This document shows, in pieces, positions 1 through 12,300 of a stretch of DNA of 64,000 bases. The position numbers and the translations under genes were made by a program. The stretch comes from Owenia fusiformis (Eukaryota > Annelida > Polychaeta > Sabellida > Oweniidae). Position 1 is the stretch's first letter; every line of letters starts with the position of its first letter. Location of the stretch: contig CAIIXF020000001.1 of NCBI GenBank assembly GCA_903813345.2, forward strand, positions 57,150,270 to 57,214,269, read 5' to 3'. The notes under the pieces are model-generated. The model saw only the letters and a program-made list of their open reading frames with translations, ran no database searches and was not told the origin of the DNA.

Positions 1-239
1 TCTCTTTTAAGTAAGCAACTCTCACTCTCATGAAAACGTCACGAAAGAACACATGTCTCATCTGAATATCCCTCTTCAGTAAACACCTCTCACAAATGAA
101 AACTTTTTCAGTTTTTGAATGTCTTATTGACGCAACCTCTCTATATGAACATTTTAGACAGTCCCAAAAGTTTTCTATTAAAGACATGCTTTAATGTATA
201 TTTTAGAGTACATGTGTAATTGTTAATATACTTTCATAC
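1..239 (-). other. Start of the intron after the PHD exon
   Basis: AT-rich sequence downstream of the donor at 238-239. No coding or repeat signal is visible. Confidence 0.5.
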
Positions 240-384
240 CTTTTGCACTGCAGTCCTTGCATATAAGCAGATCTTCTGGCTCTCCATTACGATTCACTGA
301 GGTTAGTAGACAATAATCACACCTTGCGTCAGACTTTAAACCATCGTAGCTCTCAAAATCTGGGCCATGTGTCTTCTTGATCCT
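240..384 (-). CDS. Exon encoding the start of a PHD finger (KAT6-like gene)
   Basis: The exon starts after TTGCAG (385-390 on plus) and encodes RIKKTHGPDFESYDG followed by CDYC, a short loop, then EPEDLLICKDC, the zinc-ligand spacing of the first PHD finger in the KAT6/DPF/PHF10 group (CxFC...PEELISCADC in KAT6A). It ends in phase 1 with a G before GTATGA, so the next codon is GNN. The family usually continues (A/G)HPSCL, which fits. The remaining zinc ligands are in the next exon, outside the window. Confidence 0.68.
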
Positions 385-3300
385 CTGCAATGTACATGTA
401 TTGTTCATAATTATAAATAGTATCTTTATATTTCATGCTTTTAACCGTTCATTATAGATAATGTGATAAATGTCGAGTCCTTTAAGTTTACAATCAATGC
501 ACATGTCATATTTTCTATGTGTTTGATGTCTTAATATAAATTTTATATGTTGTTCAAACAAATGTCAAACTTCTTAAGTAACTCATATGAAATCGCTGGC
601 ATGATTAAGAGTCAATAAAGATATATATACAAATGTAAATGTACCTAGAACATGGACTCGATCAAGAACAAAATATAAATAAATAGAACATGTAAACAAA
701 TGAGCAAATGTTATCTAAATATAATGATTTACTCTACAATAAGTCTTGTAAAAGTAATGTAAGGTAAAAAACCTAAAGGTAGTTTATACTCAAGTGCCAG
801 GACAAGTACTGTAAGGGGCTGGTAAGGAGGTACATACATCATGCATTAAATGTGGCCAGCTCTAATTTATATATTTATGCTGTTATTTATGTTTCCATCA
901 ACTTGTTTGTACAATATTCAGTAATGATGTCAACATTCAGTAATGATGTCAACATTCAGTAATGGTGTCAACATTCAGTAGTGATGTCAACATTCAGTAA
1001 TGATGTCAACATTCAAGAATGATGTAAACATTCAGTAATGATATCAACATTCAGTAATGATGTCAACATTCAGTAATGATGTCAACATTCAGTAATGATG
1101 TCAACATTCAGTAATGATGTCAACATTCAGTAATGATGTCAACATTCAGTAATGGTGTCAACATTCAGTAATGGTGTCAACATTCAGTAATGATGTCAAC
1201 ATTCAAGAATGATGTCAACATTCAGTAATGATGTCAACATTCAGAAATGATGTCTACATTCAGTAATAATTATGCCAACATTCAGTAATGATGTCAACAT
1301 TCAATAATGATGAAAAAAGAACTCTGACCCAATGAAAGAAATAGTTCGCCAAAAGAAAATCATAATTATGACAACCTGCAATTAGTACCATCACAAAACT
1401 TTGAAAACAAGCCTTCTTTTATATATATGCTAATAGTAAAGCTTGTAAATGAATCTATGCCAAGTAAACTTTATGACAATCGTGAATTATAAGATACACT
1501 TTGACCTAGAAATTGATTCTGAATTTGTCTATAATACAAAGGATGAATCATACAAGTGTAAAAGAAAAAACATAAATGTAAATGCTGAATGTAATAAAGA
1601 AAATAAACGACAAATCGAAACTACATGGAACATGAAGTCTGACAGATATTTTGAATAATACTTCAATGGGTGACTGGACTCCACTCTCTCTTTACCAGCC
1701 CCATGTAAGACTATATTATACTTCCTTGTTACCATTCCTGTAAATATTTTACTTCATACCAAATTTTATTTTTTTATGAACAGTTTTTTATGAACATTTC
1801 TTAGATGTTTGCTAGATAAGATATACTGCGAAATATATTTGTTGTGTTCAAATTATGCTCATTGAGTATTTAAAAGATAAAACCATATATCAAAAAAATA
1901 CTAAAGGCTCAAACAACCTACATGTAAAGTAAAAGTTATCTCGACCTGACATTTTATTAATACATTTGATGTAGAAGTGATTTCATGTTTTTCCTGGTAT
2001 TATAATAAATGAACATACTGGGAATGTGATTATAAAATGTTAACTTTTAAAATGTTCTGTGATATTTAGATCATTTATCTGTGATTTACATAGTAATATT
2101 TCTTTTTTATCATAAAATTATTTGGTACTTGGGTTTTAAAACTAAGTGGTTCACTCTTAGCTCATTCCAAACTATAAATGTTTTTCCATTTCCCAAACAG
2201 TTATTTCTAAAATATTTGTTTTTGTGGTAAATGTGGTAAATGTTAAATCATCTGATGTAATGCATGGCAATTAGGTTGTATCAATTTGCCCCCCAAACAA
2301 TAGACTAGCAACCTCAAAGTAGAAAATGTCAGTACATACATTTATCGTATGATCTGTAAAATGAAGCCCTCTGATTGGTCAGTTCTTGTGCTGTACCAAT
2401 CTGTATTGCTACTGAGATTGTCCCCGTTGATCATCTCCGTCGCAATACAGAAAATATTGGTACGGAGGGGACAATCTCAGTAGCAATACAGAGGATCACA
2501 CGATAAAAACGTTATTGAATGATTTGAAGTGCAATACAGGATATATTCTGTCTCGATATTCTGTATTGGCACTCGACTTCGTCTCGTTCCAATACGGAAT
2601 TTCTCGAGCAGAATATATCCTGTATTGCACTTCAAATCATTCAATAACTTATAGTACAGTGAAACCTGTATATCCGAACACCTCTGAAATCTAAAAACCC
2701 TTAGTCCCTTTACTTTCTCAAATTGACATTGTTTATAAAACTTTAAAATGTGAACACCTGCTAATCTGGACACTTTTGGCTGGTCCAAGAGGCATTTGGA
2801 TTAGACAGGTTTTACTGTATATGTATTATATATGAGGAATACAGATAATATAAAATGGTAAACTTTCACATCTTTGAACATATAGATATTGTCAAGAAAT
2901 ACAATAAAAGAAGTATGCTCAAAATATGTGATACTACAAAATGAATGTAAATGTAACGAAGTAAAAGGTTTTTAATCCCATACTCCCTAAAATGAATAAT
3001 GATCATGTAAGAACAACCTCAAATTGTAAAATTACGTTTAACACATTATAAGTAAATATCTATAAAATACAACAATCATATATGATAGACAATATGTAGA
3101 ACATTCTATTTACAGTGAGTACCTACATGAAAATCAATAAGTTTTCCCATTTCAACATAAAACTATGAGCTACTATCAAACACAATGTTATTAGTCTGAA
3201 AAACATACTTCAACTTATATATCATGATCCCACATTCATATATACTTACTTTATGACTTCTTCGAGTAAAATTCTTCATTTTGTTTCAAATGGGTTAACA

Positions 3301-6300
3301 GATAACCATAGTTTTCTTATCAAGCAAAGTCTTAAGTTAACCCAATACAGCAACCCCTGCCAACAGTACAGTTCTCAATGTATAAATTAACCAAGGTCAA
3401 ATTGACAGATAAATGAATGCCCGTAGCGTGCTGCCATCTTTCAATAAAAGCAAAAATGTTTCACCATTTCAAACACAAAGCAATAAACGAAATGAATGTT
3501 TCATTTGTTGTGATAGCATTCATCGCTTCGAAAATATTCAAGTGCTGATAACGTGAAAAGGAATTTTCCATCATATACACCGTATTAGTTATTAGCTTAC
3601 ATTTTAAATATCGTTTAAATTTGTTTCACGTTCAGTGATGTTAAGCTATGTTTCATTAATTCAACTAAATTAACCATAGAAATCGCGTATCCGCCATTTA
3701 ATTTTGTTTATTAATAGTTATTTAAATAAGTAGCTGCAATATTATATTGATATGCAACTTGGGATTAAAACGAAAGGAAGTGGTTTTGGTACAACATACT
3801 TGAGGAAAACGTGGACTTTGTCAACCTTTGCATAGTTTCATTTTGCTTCTTAAAAAGCGAGCTTCCTTCTATATTTATGTATTAGTCTCCGACAATCGGG
3901 GTAGCCGTTTGAAGTTGTTACTTGATTTCCCGGATACAGTGCATAATCTTGCCTTTAGAGAGCTATAAATGCTTGCTCTACTATGAAGCCTCTGTCGGTA
4001 ACAGGCCAAGTGAATGCGATACTAGATGATCGCTTATTCAATTCAGGAGAGAATTTGCGCTAACCTGATAGATAGCTGAATTCACCAGGATTCTTCAACA
4101 TGCGGAAATAGCGAGTCATTCACGCTCGTGGTTAAACTAGAGTTTCTCGCAGAATAATAATAGGTTTCATCTGGCCATATATTATTGCTATACTCAACGT
4201 TACATTGGTTACCATAGCCTTCTATATGACGGCCTATGTCTGTCGGGTTTAACACACGCAGTTTTTTTAATTATTGGTTCTTCCACCGATGTCGTCCGTG
4301 ATATCAATTTATAAACACGACCCGGTTGTCATGAACGTCGATTACCATTATAATTCATTACATACAGTGCTCCAGCATTTCTACTAATTATCCAAAAGCC
4401 TTCGAAGCTGAAATATCTATGGCTTTTTCCATATATAAAGCGGCTTCATTCTAGGCGCTAGCTAGGAAATTGCGCGCATAATTTATGCCCAACTCCTATC
4501 GTTCGACGAGCCTTTGGATCACGTAGCAGCAAGTCAACTTGCGGCAAAACTGTGTTGGTTCATGTAGTCTATCTTTATAGATTTGATTGCATCTAGCTGG
4601 CTTTTAAGAATCGACTCACGCAATCAAACGGTGCTAACTGCTTACCACTGTACTATGATTACAGACGAGCAAACTTAGAAAAGACGCAATTAGATGTTGC
4701 ATATTTTGCGTCGAATTTCAACGTATGGAATTTTCATAGGTCAGATCGTATTCGCGTATCTTATAAACAACATCGTTACCTGTTGGTAATTGTATTCATT
4801 TGAGCCAACCATCTCCGTGCGTCATTTCTGATCATGCACGATTCACGTCATCTCCAGAATAGGAGACGATTTACTGCCGTTTCACCGAGAAGTCGCTCTA
4901 ATATTTTAATCATTTCTATTTCGGCATACCAACACGTCAGAGGTGCGTTTCAAATAACACATTTGCTGGCTAAAGAAATGCCTCAGCTAATAGATACGAG
5001 ACCATTTGTAGATTGAAACTGCTCCACATTGAAAAATCTCTACAATTAAATATGTACACCCGCAAAAAGTTTATTTTATAATCAATCAACATGCGCACCG
5101 ATCAAGATTACCGTCAATCTAATGACCCTCGACACAGATTCCAAGGTTCTGCTTTATTTTGAGGATCTCTCCGGTTACTGTCTTTTATGCTCGGAAGCGC
5201 AAATGCCTAGGATTGCCGTCATTTCCGCTTTTCGACATGAAAACAATCGTGTTTGTTGAATGCCTTCAAGTTAAATGCATGTATATGCGAGAGTTGGAAT
5301 TGGAACAGATCTGAATAAAGCGCCGGGAGATTGTTTCGCATGCATCAATTAGTGAATGCCGCCAAATACTAACACAACTATGATGTATATAGCCTGTCTC
5401 AGTATCCGACTGCCGACATTTCATGTCGATTTGTGTGGCTTGTTTTTTAACACACGGCGTTGATCAGAGTTGATAGCGCATCTAGAAAGATAAAGCCAAG
5501 GGATGTATTAACGTTGTCAGTGTAAGAAGACGGGGAAATGATTTCATTATGCAGATGTAGAAAGCGACGATAAATTCAATACTAAACTCGTAGCAGCTAT
5601 AATTTATTGAAAAGAGAAACCGATCATGCTTTCAAAAAAAATTATGGAAGACGTGCGTGCGCATCGGGAATATGCCAATATCCCGAAACCCTCGAACCAA
5701 ATATAACCAATATAACATCTAATTTTTGATGACTTGTTTAATGTTTAACATGCCTACGTAGAAGTAGCATTACAGATTCCCGGGTTAGAAAATCCAGCCG
5801 GCAAAATGAGACTTCCATTTGAAACGTGTATTCAGTCTACCTATCATCAATAATCTATGCGCTTATTTACTCTAACTCAATACTTCAATATTAACATGGA
5901 CATGAGAGTAACATACTTGTGTACCTGAATTAATAATAAACAGCTTTACGAGTAAACTTGCTTTTCATGTAAATTCGGTATTAACTTTAAAGAACAGTCA
6001 ACCAATTTTCAGTTCAACAAATGCTTTCGTTTAAAAACCAGCGATCTGCCGTCAAGGCAGCAATAGTAAGGATACCCTTTGTATCCGTTCGACTACGCTT
6101 CTTAAAAAGGAGCTTCGTCTTCGCACACAGGCCGCAGGGTATAGTAAGGACGTCATTTCGTTCGTAAAATTTAGATCCGATTCTGAACGCGTACGTATCC
6201 AAGTGAATTCGTCGTGGCAAGGCGGATATCGTCGATGCATCATTTATGCGCACCAGAAAGAAATGATCGATTTGCAAATTAATTAACATCAGAATGTTTT

Positions 6301-9300
6301 TGGCAGGACATTTTCAATTGACACTTGTGACATTTGTTATTATAAACATTCCCAGTGCAGCAGATGCAAGCGTTAATCGTTATACAGCTTGTTTGTGATA
6401 ATAGCATGTATGGGTACATAGACGCATGATGGTAATGACGAATGAGATATGATCACACCCGTATAATCATCTTGAATTTCCAAGGTATGAAGCTTAGAAA
6501 ATGAAACCGGTAGGAAGCGAGTATCGGAGTACAACAAACTGCGCCTGTTCCTTTTTAAAATACTGACATGCCTGTCTGACCTTGCACGTGACCTACATTG
6601 TTCAAGGTCACTTTACAGCAGCTGTCAAATCATTCATCTCACCGCGCAGTGTCAAATGAACTTCATCTTTGAACATACTTCAAGTATTGGGCATTTAACC
6701 GAAATTTGTAGAGCTATCCCTAACAGGAAGTTATAATATAAATTGGTCCCTGTGCCCACATGCTTGACGCATATCTGAACAAGTTGGAATTAATGCGTAA
6801 ACCATAAAAACAGACGATACCCTATCGAATCTATATTAATCTCATCTATTATTGATGGGATTCTTTTGATTTGAATGCGACCAACGCATACATGCTGATC
6901 GAGGATGCGCGCGATCATAATGGAAGGTTTGGCTACCTTCTTAGTCTATGCCATCTTTGACCCCGGCTTTGACCGTCCAATGTTTGGACATATCAAATCT
7001 CGAGAAGCCAAATGGTCATAACTGAAGCTGTGATTGCTCAAATTGATGACGGTGATTTAAAGCGTTTTAAAAGGACACTTTCATTTACTAAATGGAAGCC
7101 ATTTCAAATCATTAGTACTGATCAAGGTAAACTGTCTAGGTTTAGCCATATGTGGTCGGATTAACCCCGAGTAAGGCTAATTGAAATAATAAGATCGATG
7201 TGTCAAACAGATATAGGATAGGATGGACAATTACCTTGAAATCTTTATGTGATTACCCGGGCATGAATCGGGAATCAGATCATCATCATCATGACGTCAG
7301 AAGTTGACGTATTTGGACTCTGTAGTCTGCACAATTAGTCAACATGCTATTCTTTTGTACACTGTTTGAGTTTCCTCCTGTTTGAGTACAACTTTAAGCA
7401 CGCAAAATAGAATTGGCGCAAACGATAACCTCTCACATTGAAAATCGATCGATGCATACACAAGTTGGTAATTTAAGATATAAATGTGATATTTCAAAAC
7501 AAAGTTTGAAACTATTTATTCATTCAAATATTATCTCTCATGTCATGTTTTGAGAAAAGCACATTTTTTATTAAAATATTAAAATTTCCCGCCATTTTAA
7601 GCTTTTGAATCGACCAAATAGTCCACTTTTGTCAGACAAATTATATTTCTTAATACTATCGTGAAAAATAGGTCAAAAAAAATTGTTTAGTATGACACGA
7701 ATACAAGTACATTCTGAGGGCGTTGTGCGCATGATACTCGAATAGACGAGCGGCTGTTCGTGTAACACCTTATAATAGCATCTCTCTGTGTAACCCGCAA
7801 GAATGTTTATCAATAAGCGCAAAGTAAAACCCGCCTGAATTATTCATATTTCTTCGGAAACCAGCAAGCATGCTTCGATGAAACGAATGGGATGCTATGA
7901 GTATCAGAATGATGGAAAACACCAAAAAGTCGGGGCATGGGGGATGGGTGGCAGCCAATGTAACACTATGGTTCCGTTTTCAGCTTCAAACGCGGTATTT
8001 AAATTTTCTTTTAACTTGTATCAAACTGCTGATAGAAGTTACAGGGTCGACCAAACAAATGTCATCCAAGAATTATTACTGGCAACGTTTCCTCAGTATG
8101 TTTTTGAGAAAACACATTAATTAGCATCTCATTAAATCTATTCAAGTGACTACTCTCCAGATGTTTATTGAGAAATTCGGCAACACTTCTATTACACCTT
8201 TGTGCTTCTTTGACGCGAATCAGCCTGTAAATACATCGCCTCTTTAAAAATATTCAATCAACAACAATTTCCTCAATCAACGTAACAGTACCAGGCCCGT
8301 AGCCAGAATTTTCCAAGGGGGGGGGTTCACTTTTCCAAAAAATTCTAGGGGGGGGGGTTCTCTTTAGCAAATTTGGCCAAAAATCCCGAACCCCCCGAAC
8401 CCCCCCCCCCTGGCTACGGGCCTGCGTACTATATGAAAGAATCCAACAATAATGAGCCTTTACGTTTATTTGCCGCCGTTTTAGTTGCCCTATCACCTTC
8501 CGAACGCCGGCGTCCAAACATCATCCACTCTGCAGGAAGGAATGAAGGAACAGAATGGATGATATCTGGAGCCTTGCGTTCGGAGGATGTTAACATGAAT
8601 GTACTGTTCGCCTTGAAAACGTGTGTCATAACTGGTAACGTATTTAGAACATTATAAATAATTTTGAATTTTTCTGAATGAATTATCTAAATGAACTGCT
8701 AAAGCGAGTGGCAGTTTTGCGGTCGATCAGTGTTTGGCTTATTTCGATTTCATGCTGAGCATGTAAACAATTCATCGACGAATCGGAAATGTTTAAAGTA
8801 CAATCAGTGGTCAGTATTAAGATACATAAATGGTCGTTACCGTATTATCAAAATGTTTTCCATTGATTAAAACCTGGATTTTTGATTTGAAATGCTGACC
8901 ATGTCAAACATAAATAATAAAACTATACGTCATCTTTTAAGCGTTCACGCACAAAATATATTAATGAAGCATTTCGGAGACTGGGTTTTGTTATCTTGAT
9001 GTGGCTGGAATTTCAAAGCCAAACTCGATGAAAAAATGCTAAACCAATGGATATAAAATTGTTCGAAATCGCGACTCTCGTTCGTCATTTTCACTGGTCA
9101 GTATCAAGCGAAGGTTACGACCGTCACCTTCGCATTTAAGATGGCGGACGGGAAGTGTCCATTTCGAGATTTCTAGTTTTCATCGAATTAAACTACTTTT
9201 TAGTTGACGCAATGCTTTGATATTTGAACTAAATCAGACTTTTAATAAATGACATGGAAACTTGAGTATTATAATTTGTCCGTATATCGTGCGTGGGATC

Positions 9301-12300
9301 CACAGTTCAACGACATCTCTCACAGTTTGAGGGAAGGTAACTGGAAAAAATATGCTACGGTGGTCATGAAACCAAAATCACAATAACCTTCCCTTTACGC
9401 GGTGGAAGATATCATTGAACTGTGGCGATTATGCACAATATATGAACAAGTGATCGTACTCCAAAGTTTCCATGTCATATAGCCCTGGTTTAGTTCAAAT
9501 ATCAATTAATCAATATTATTTCCACGGTGGTAATACTAATAACGTCATTTCTGCGGGCAATATTATAGGAATATCCTATGGTTTTGAAAAAATATCATTT
9601 ATATCCATGAGTGGATATAAATGATATCTTTACGAGTGAGCGCAATGAATGAGTGAAGATATTGATATCCATGAGTGGATATAAATGATATTTTTCCAAA
9701 AAATTTTGAAGGAAAAAATGTTTGAAAAAAAATTTTGAAGGAAAAAATCTAAAAAAAAATTTTAGAAAACAATTTGACAAAAAATTATTGAAAACAATCT
9801 AAACCAACGAATATCACTTTTGAAACCATCGAATATCACTTTTTGAGAAGTGATATTCGATGGTTTGAGAAGTGATATTCGATGGTTTGGGGATTTTTTG
9901 CTAAAATATGATATCTTGATCCACATATCAAATATATCTTCACCTGATATTCGATATACATGTATATCCTTGTAACCATTGGATAAAGTGAAATATCGGA
10001 CCTTGTGCCGTCGGCCCTCGGTCCAATATTTCACTATATTGCCCTTCGAAATGACGTTATTGTACTATTAATATTATTCCATAATAACTAAAAATATCGA
10101 AATCGACACTTCCCGTCTGCCATTTTAAATGCGAAGGTGACGGCCGTAACCTTCGCTTGATACTGACCAGTGATTTTGAAGTTAGACATGTTTAATGCCG
10201 TTACCCATTTTCCTTATGCTTACCAATGACACGAATGGTATGTATCTCATTTGGTTTAACTTGAACATAAATCGACAATAAAAGGATAATCCGAAAATAA
10301 AACCACCTTCCAGAGAAATCCGCCATTAAAAGACCGACCAGATTGTTTCCACGACCAACCGAACTTGTTGTCGAATAGGTGCCGAAAACCCGTGTTTACA
10401 CCTAAAAAATAACATCGCAATAATTACCGATTCTAAAGATGGAACGAAATCCGGTTAACGTCAAGGAAATAGTATGCATTCGTTTATGCAAATATACTGG
10501 ACGATAAACGAAACTAAAATTACACCATGCAGAAAGTCTGCCGCTGTGTTGTTACATCATGCTGTTAAACCAATGTATTCCTTCAGTCATATGAAAGGTC
10601 ATGATGGATCGAGATATTGTAACATGGTCTAGGGATCGTGTGTTCGAGGAGGACCATCGTTAGCTTTATAGCGGCGCATTAATAACTATTTAGTACTCAA
10701 CTCATACATGAGCTAGTAAATGTTGGGACGTATGAAACTCGATATGTTGATCTATGGCAGTTGAACTTTAGTCGAGATTTTCCTTATATTCCATTTCTGA
10801 TAAATGTTACACACACTCGTGGTATATTCGAGATCCGATAATACTTACCACAGTATTATGAGGCTACAGACATGCGATTTAAAAACCTAGCCTTCCCATA
10901 CCCACGAGACGTTATGGAACAAAGTGGCGCTGAATGACGCAAGTTAAAACATCGTGAGACGGCCGCCATTTTGAATGACGAGTGTTGATCTCAGTCCCCG
11001 TGGGCTTTGTGTTATCTTTCTTCCCTTCAAATGTATTCATCGGCTTTATCAAATGTACTCTGACTGTCGTACACGTGTCTATTAAATCGAAAATGAAATC
11101 GACCAACATATTACTTACGAAAACACATAGGCCTATTATTGCGGCAAAAGTACTAATGGTCACGAACGCATAAAATCATGTCCGGCTAAATTACCATTTG
11201 CCGATGAAGTTGCGCTGATCAAGTGGCGTCTATAGACATGTATTTAGCTTCCGCCGTCTATAACACAAGATATATCTTACGTAGTTGTGGCAAATAATGA
11301 TTATTCTCTATGCGCACATATTAACACATGGCAATCAATTAGATAAGATGATATTTTCTGACTGAGCGTACAGTGCACAAATCTACCGACCTCCTCTTTA
11401 TCCGTACCTTCTACATTGCTAATTTGATTACCATAGCAGTGACGTCATCACTCGTTTAATGATTGCTCTCGTTAATCATGAATTTTCACACAGGGCAAAG
11501 TTTTGTCGTGTTCCAATTTATACACATCCGTGCTTCTATAAATAACAATTCTTTTGAACGAAACTCAGAAAAGGATTACATGAATGCATGATAAATACCC
11601 AAGTTGTCGTTTTTACAAAGTAATCACATTTCTTTAACTCGATATACGCACATATAAATGAACAAAGTATTTAGCCAGTTTTAGGCGCTCTTTATAATGG
11701 GTTAAATACTATTTTAGATTAATTGCGGGGAGACATAGAGTTAACGACACTCGGCAAATATCGATTTCCCATATTGGAAACCAAGCCTCGGCAATGTATA
11801 ACGCTACAACTAGCTGAGTATTGACCACGAAGCGCGTATTATCTGAAGAGCGCAAATTGGTAACCGGGACTAACTTGCGCCTATTTCTATGTACAGCGTG
11901 TTACTAAACCTGTTTTATATAGTATCAAGGGTTACTTCACTTGAGAATCTATGTTTATGTTATTGCGTACATACATATATAGGCTTCACATACGTGTGTG
12001 TAGGCCGATACAACATGCGGTCTAAACACGCGTATCTCGGATGAAAAACAATTTAACCATACTCATTTTTGTTTTAGTCTAATTGTAAGTTATTTGCCGC
12101 AATATATTAAGAGACGCGCATTTGTTATTTACAACAGTTTAACACCCAGAGGTTTAACTTTATATGAATACTATATTGTACTAGCATAGTAAACGTTGAA
12201 AAGTGACTTAACATAGACATGTACCACAACGTATTGACTTTTTAATGACATTAAACGACTAAGTCCATCATCATGTTCGCTTTTGCGTTGCATTCCCAAT

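Larger units (their letters stand above)
9092..10172. mobile_element. 1.08 kb non-autonomous DNA transposon with about 85-bp TIRs
   Basis: Both ends read CACTGGTCAGTATCAAGCGA inwards and stay similar for about 85 bp, with a few mismatches. The element is flanked by ATTTT at 9087-9091 and 10173-10177, a 5-bp target duplication. A CAC start with a 5-bp duplication points to Transib or a related CMC-type family (inference). No transposase frame is visible. It contains two further inverted-repeat units (9219-9505 and 9512-10085). Confidence 0.82.

Noticed and set aside
1449-1658. 69-codon plus-strand frame
   Set aside because: Lys/Asn-rich, AT-driven composition, inside the KAT6-like intron, no family or splice evidence.
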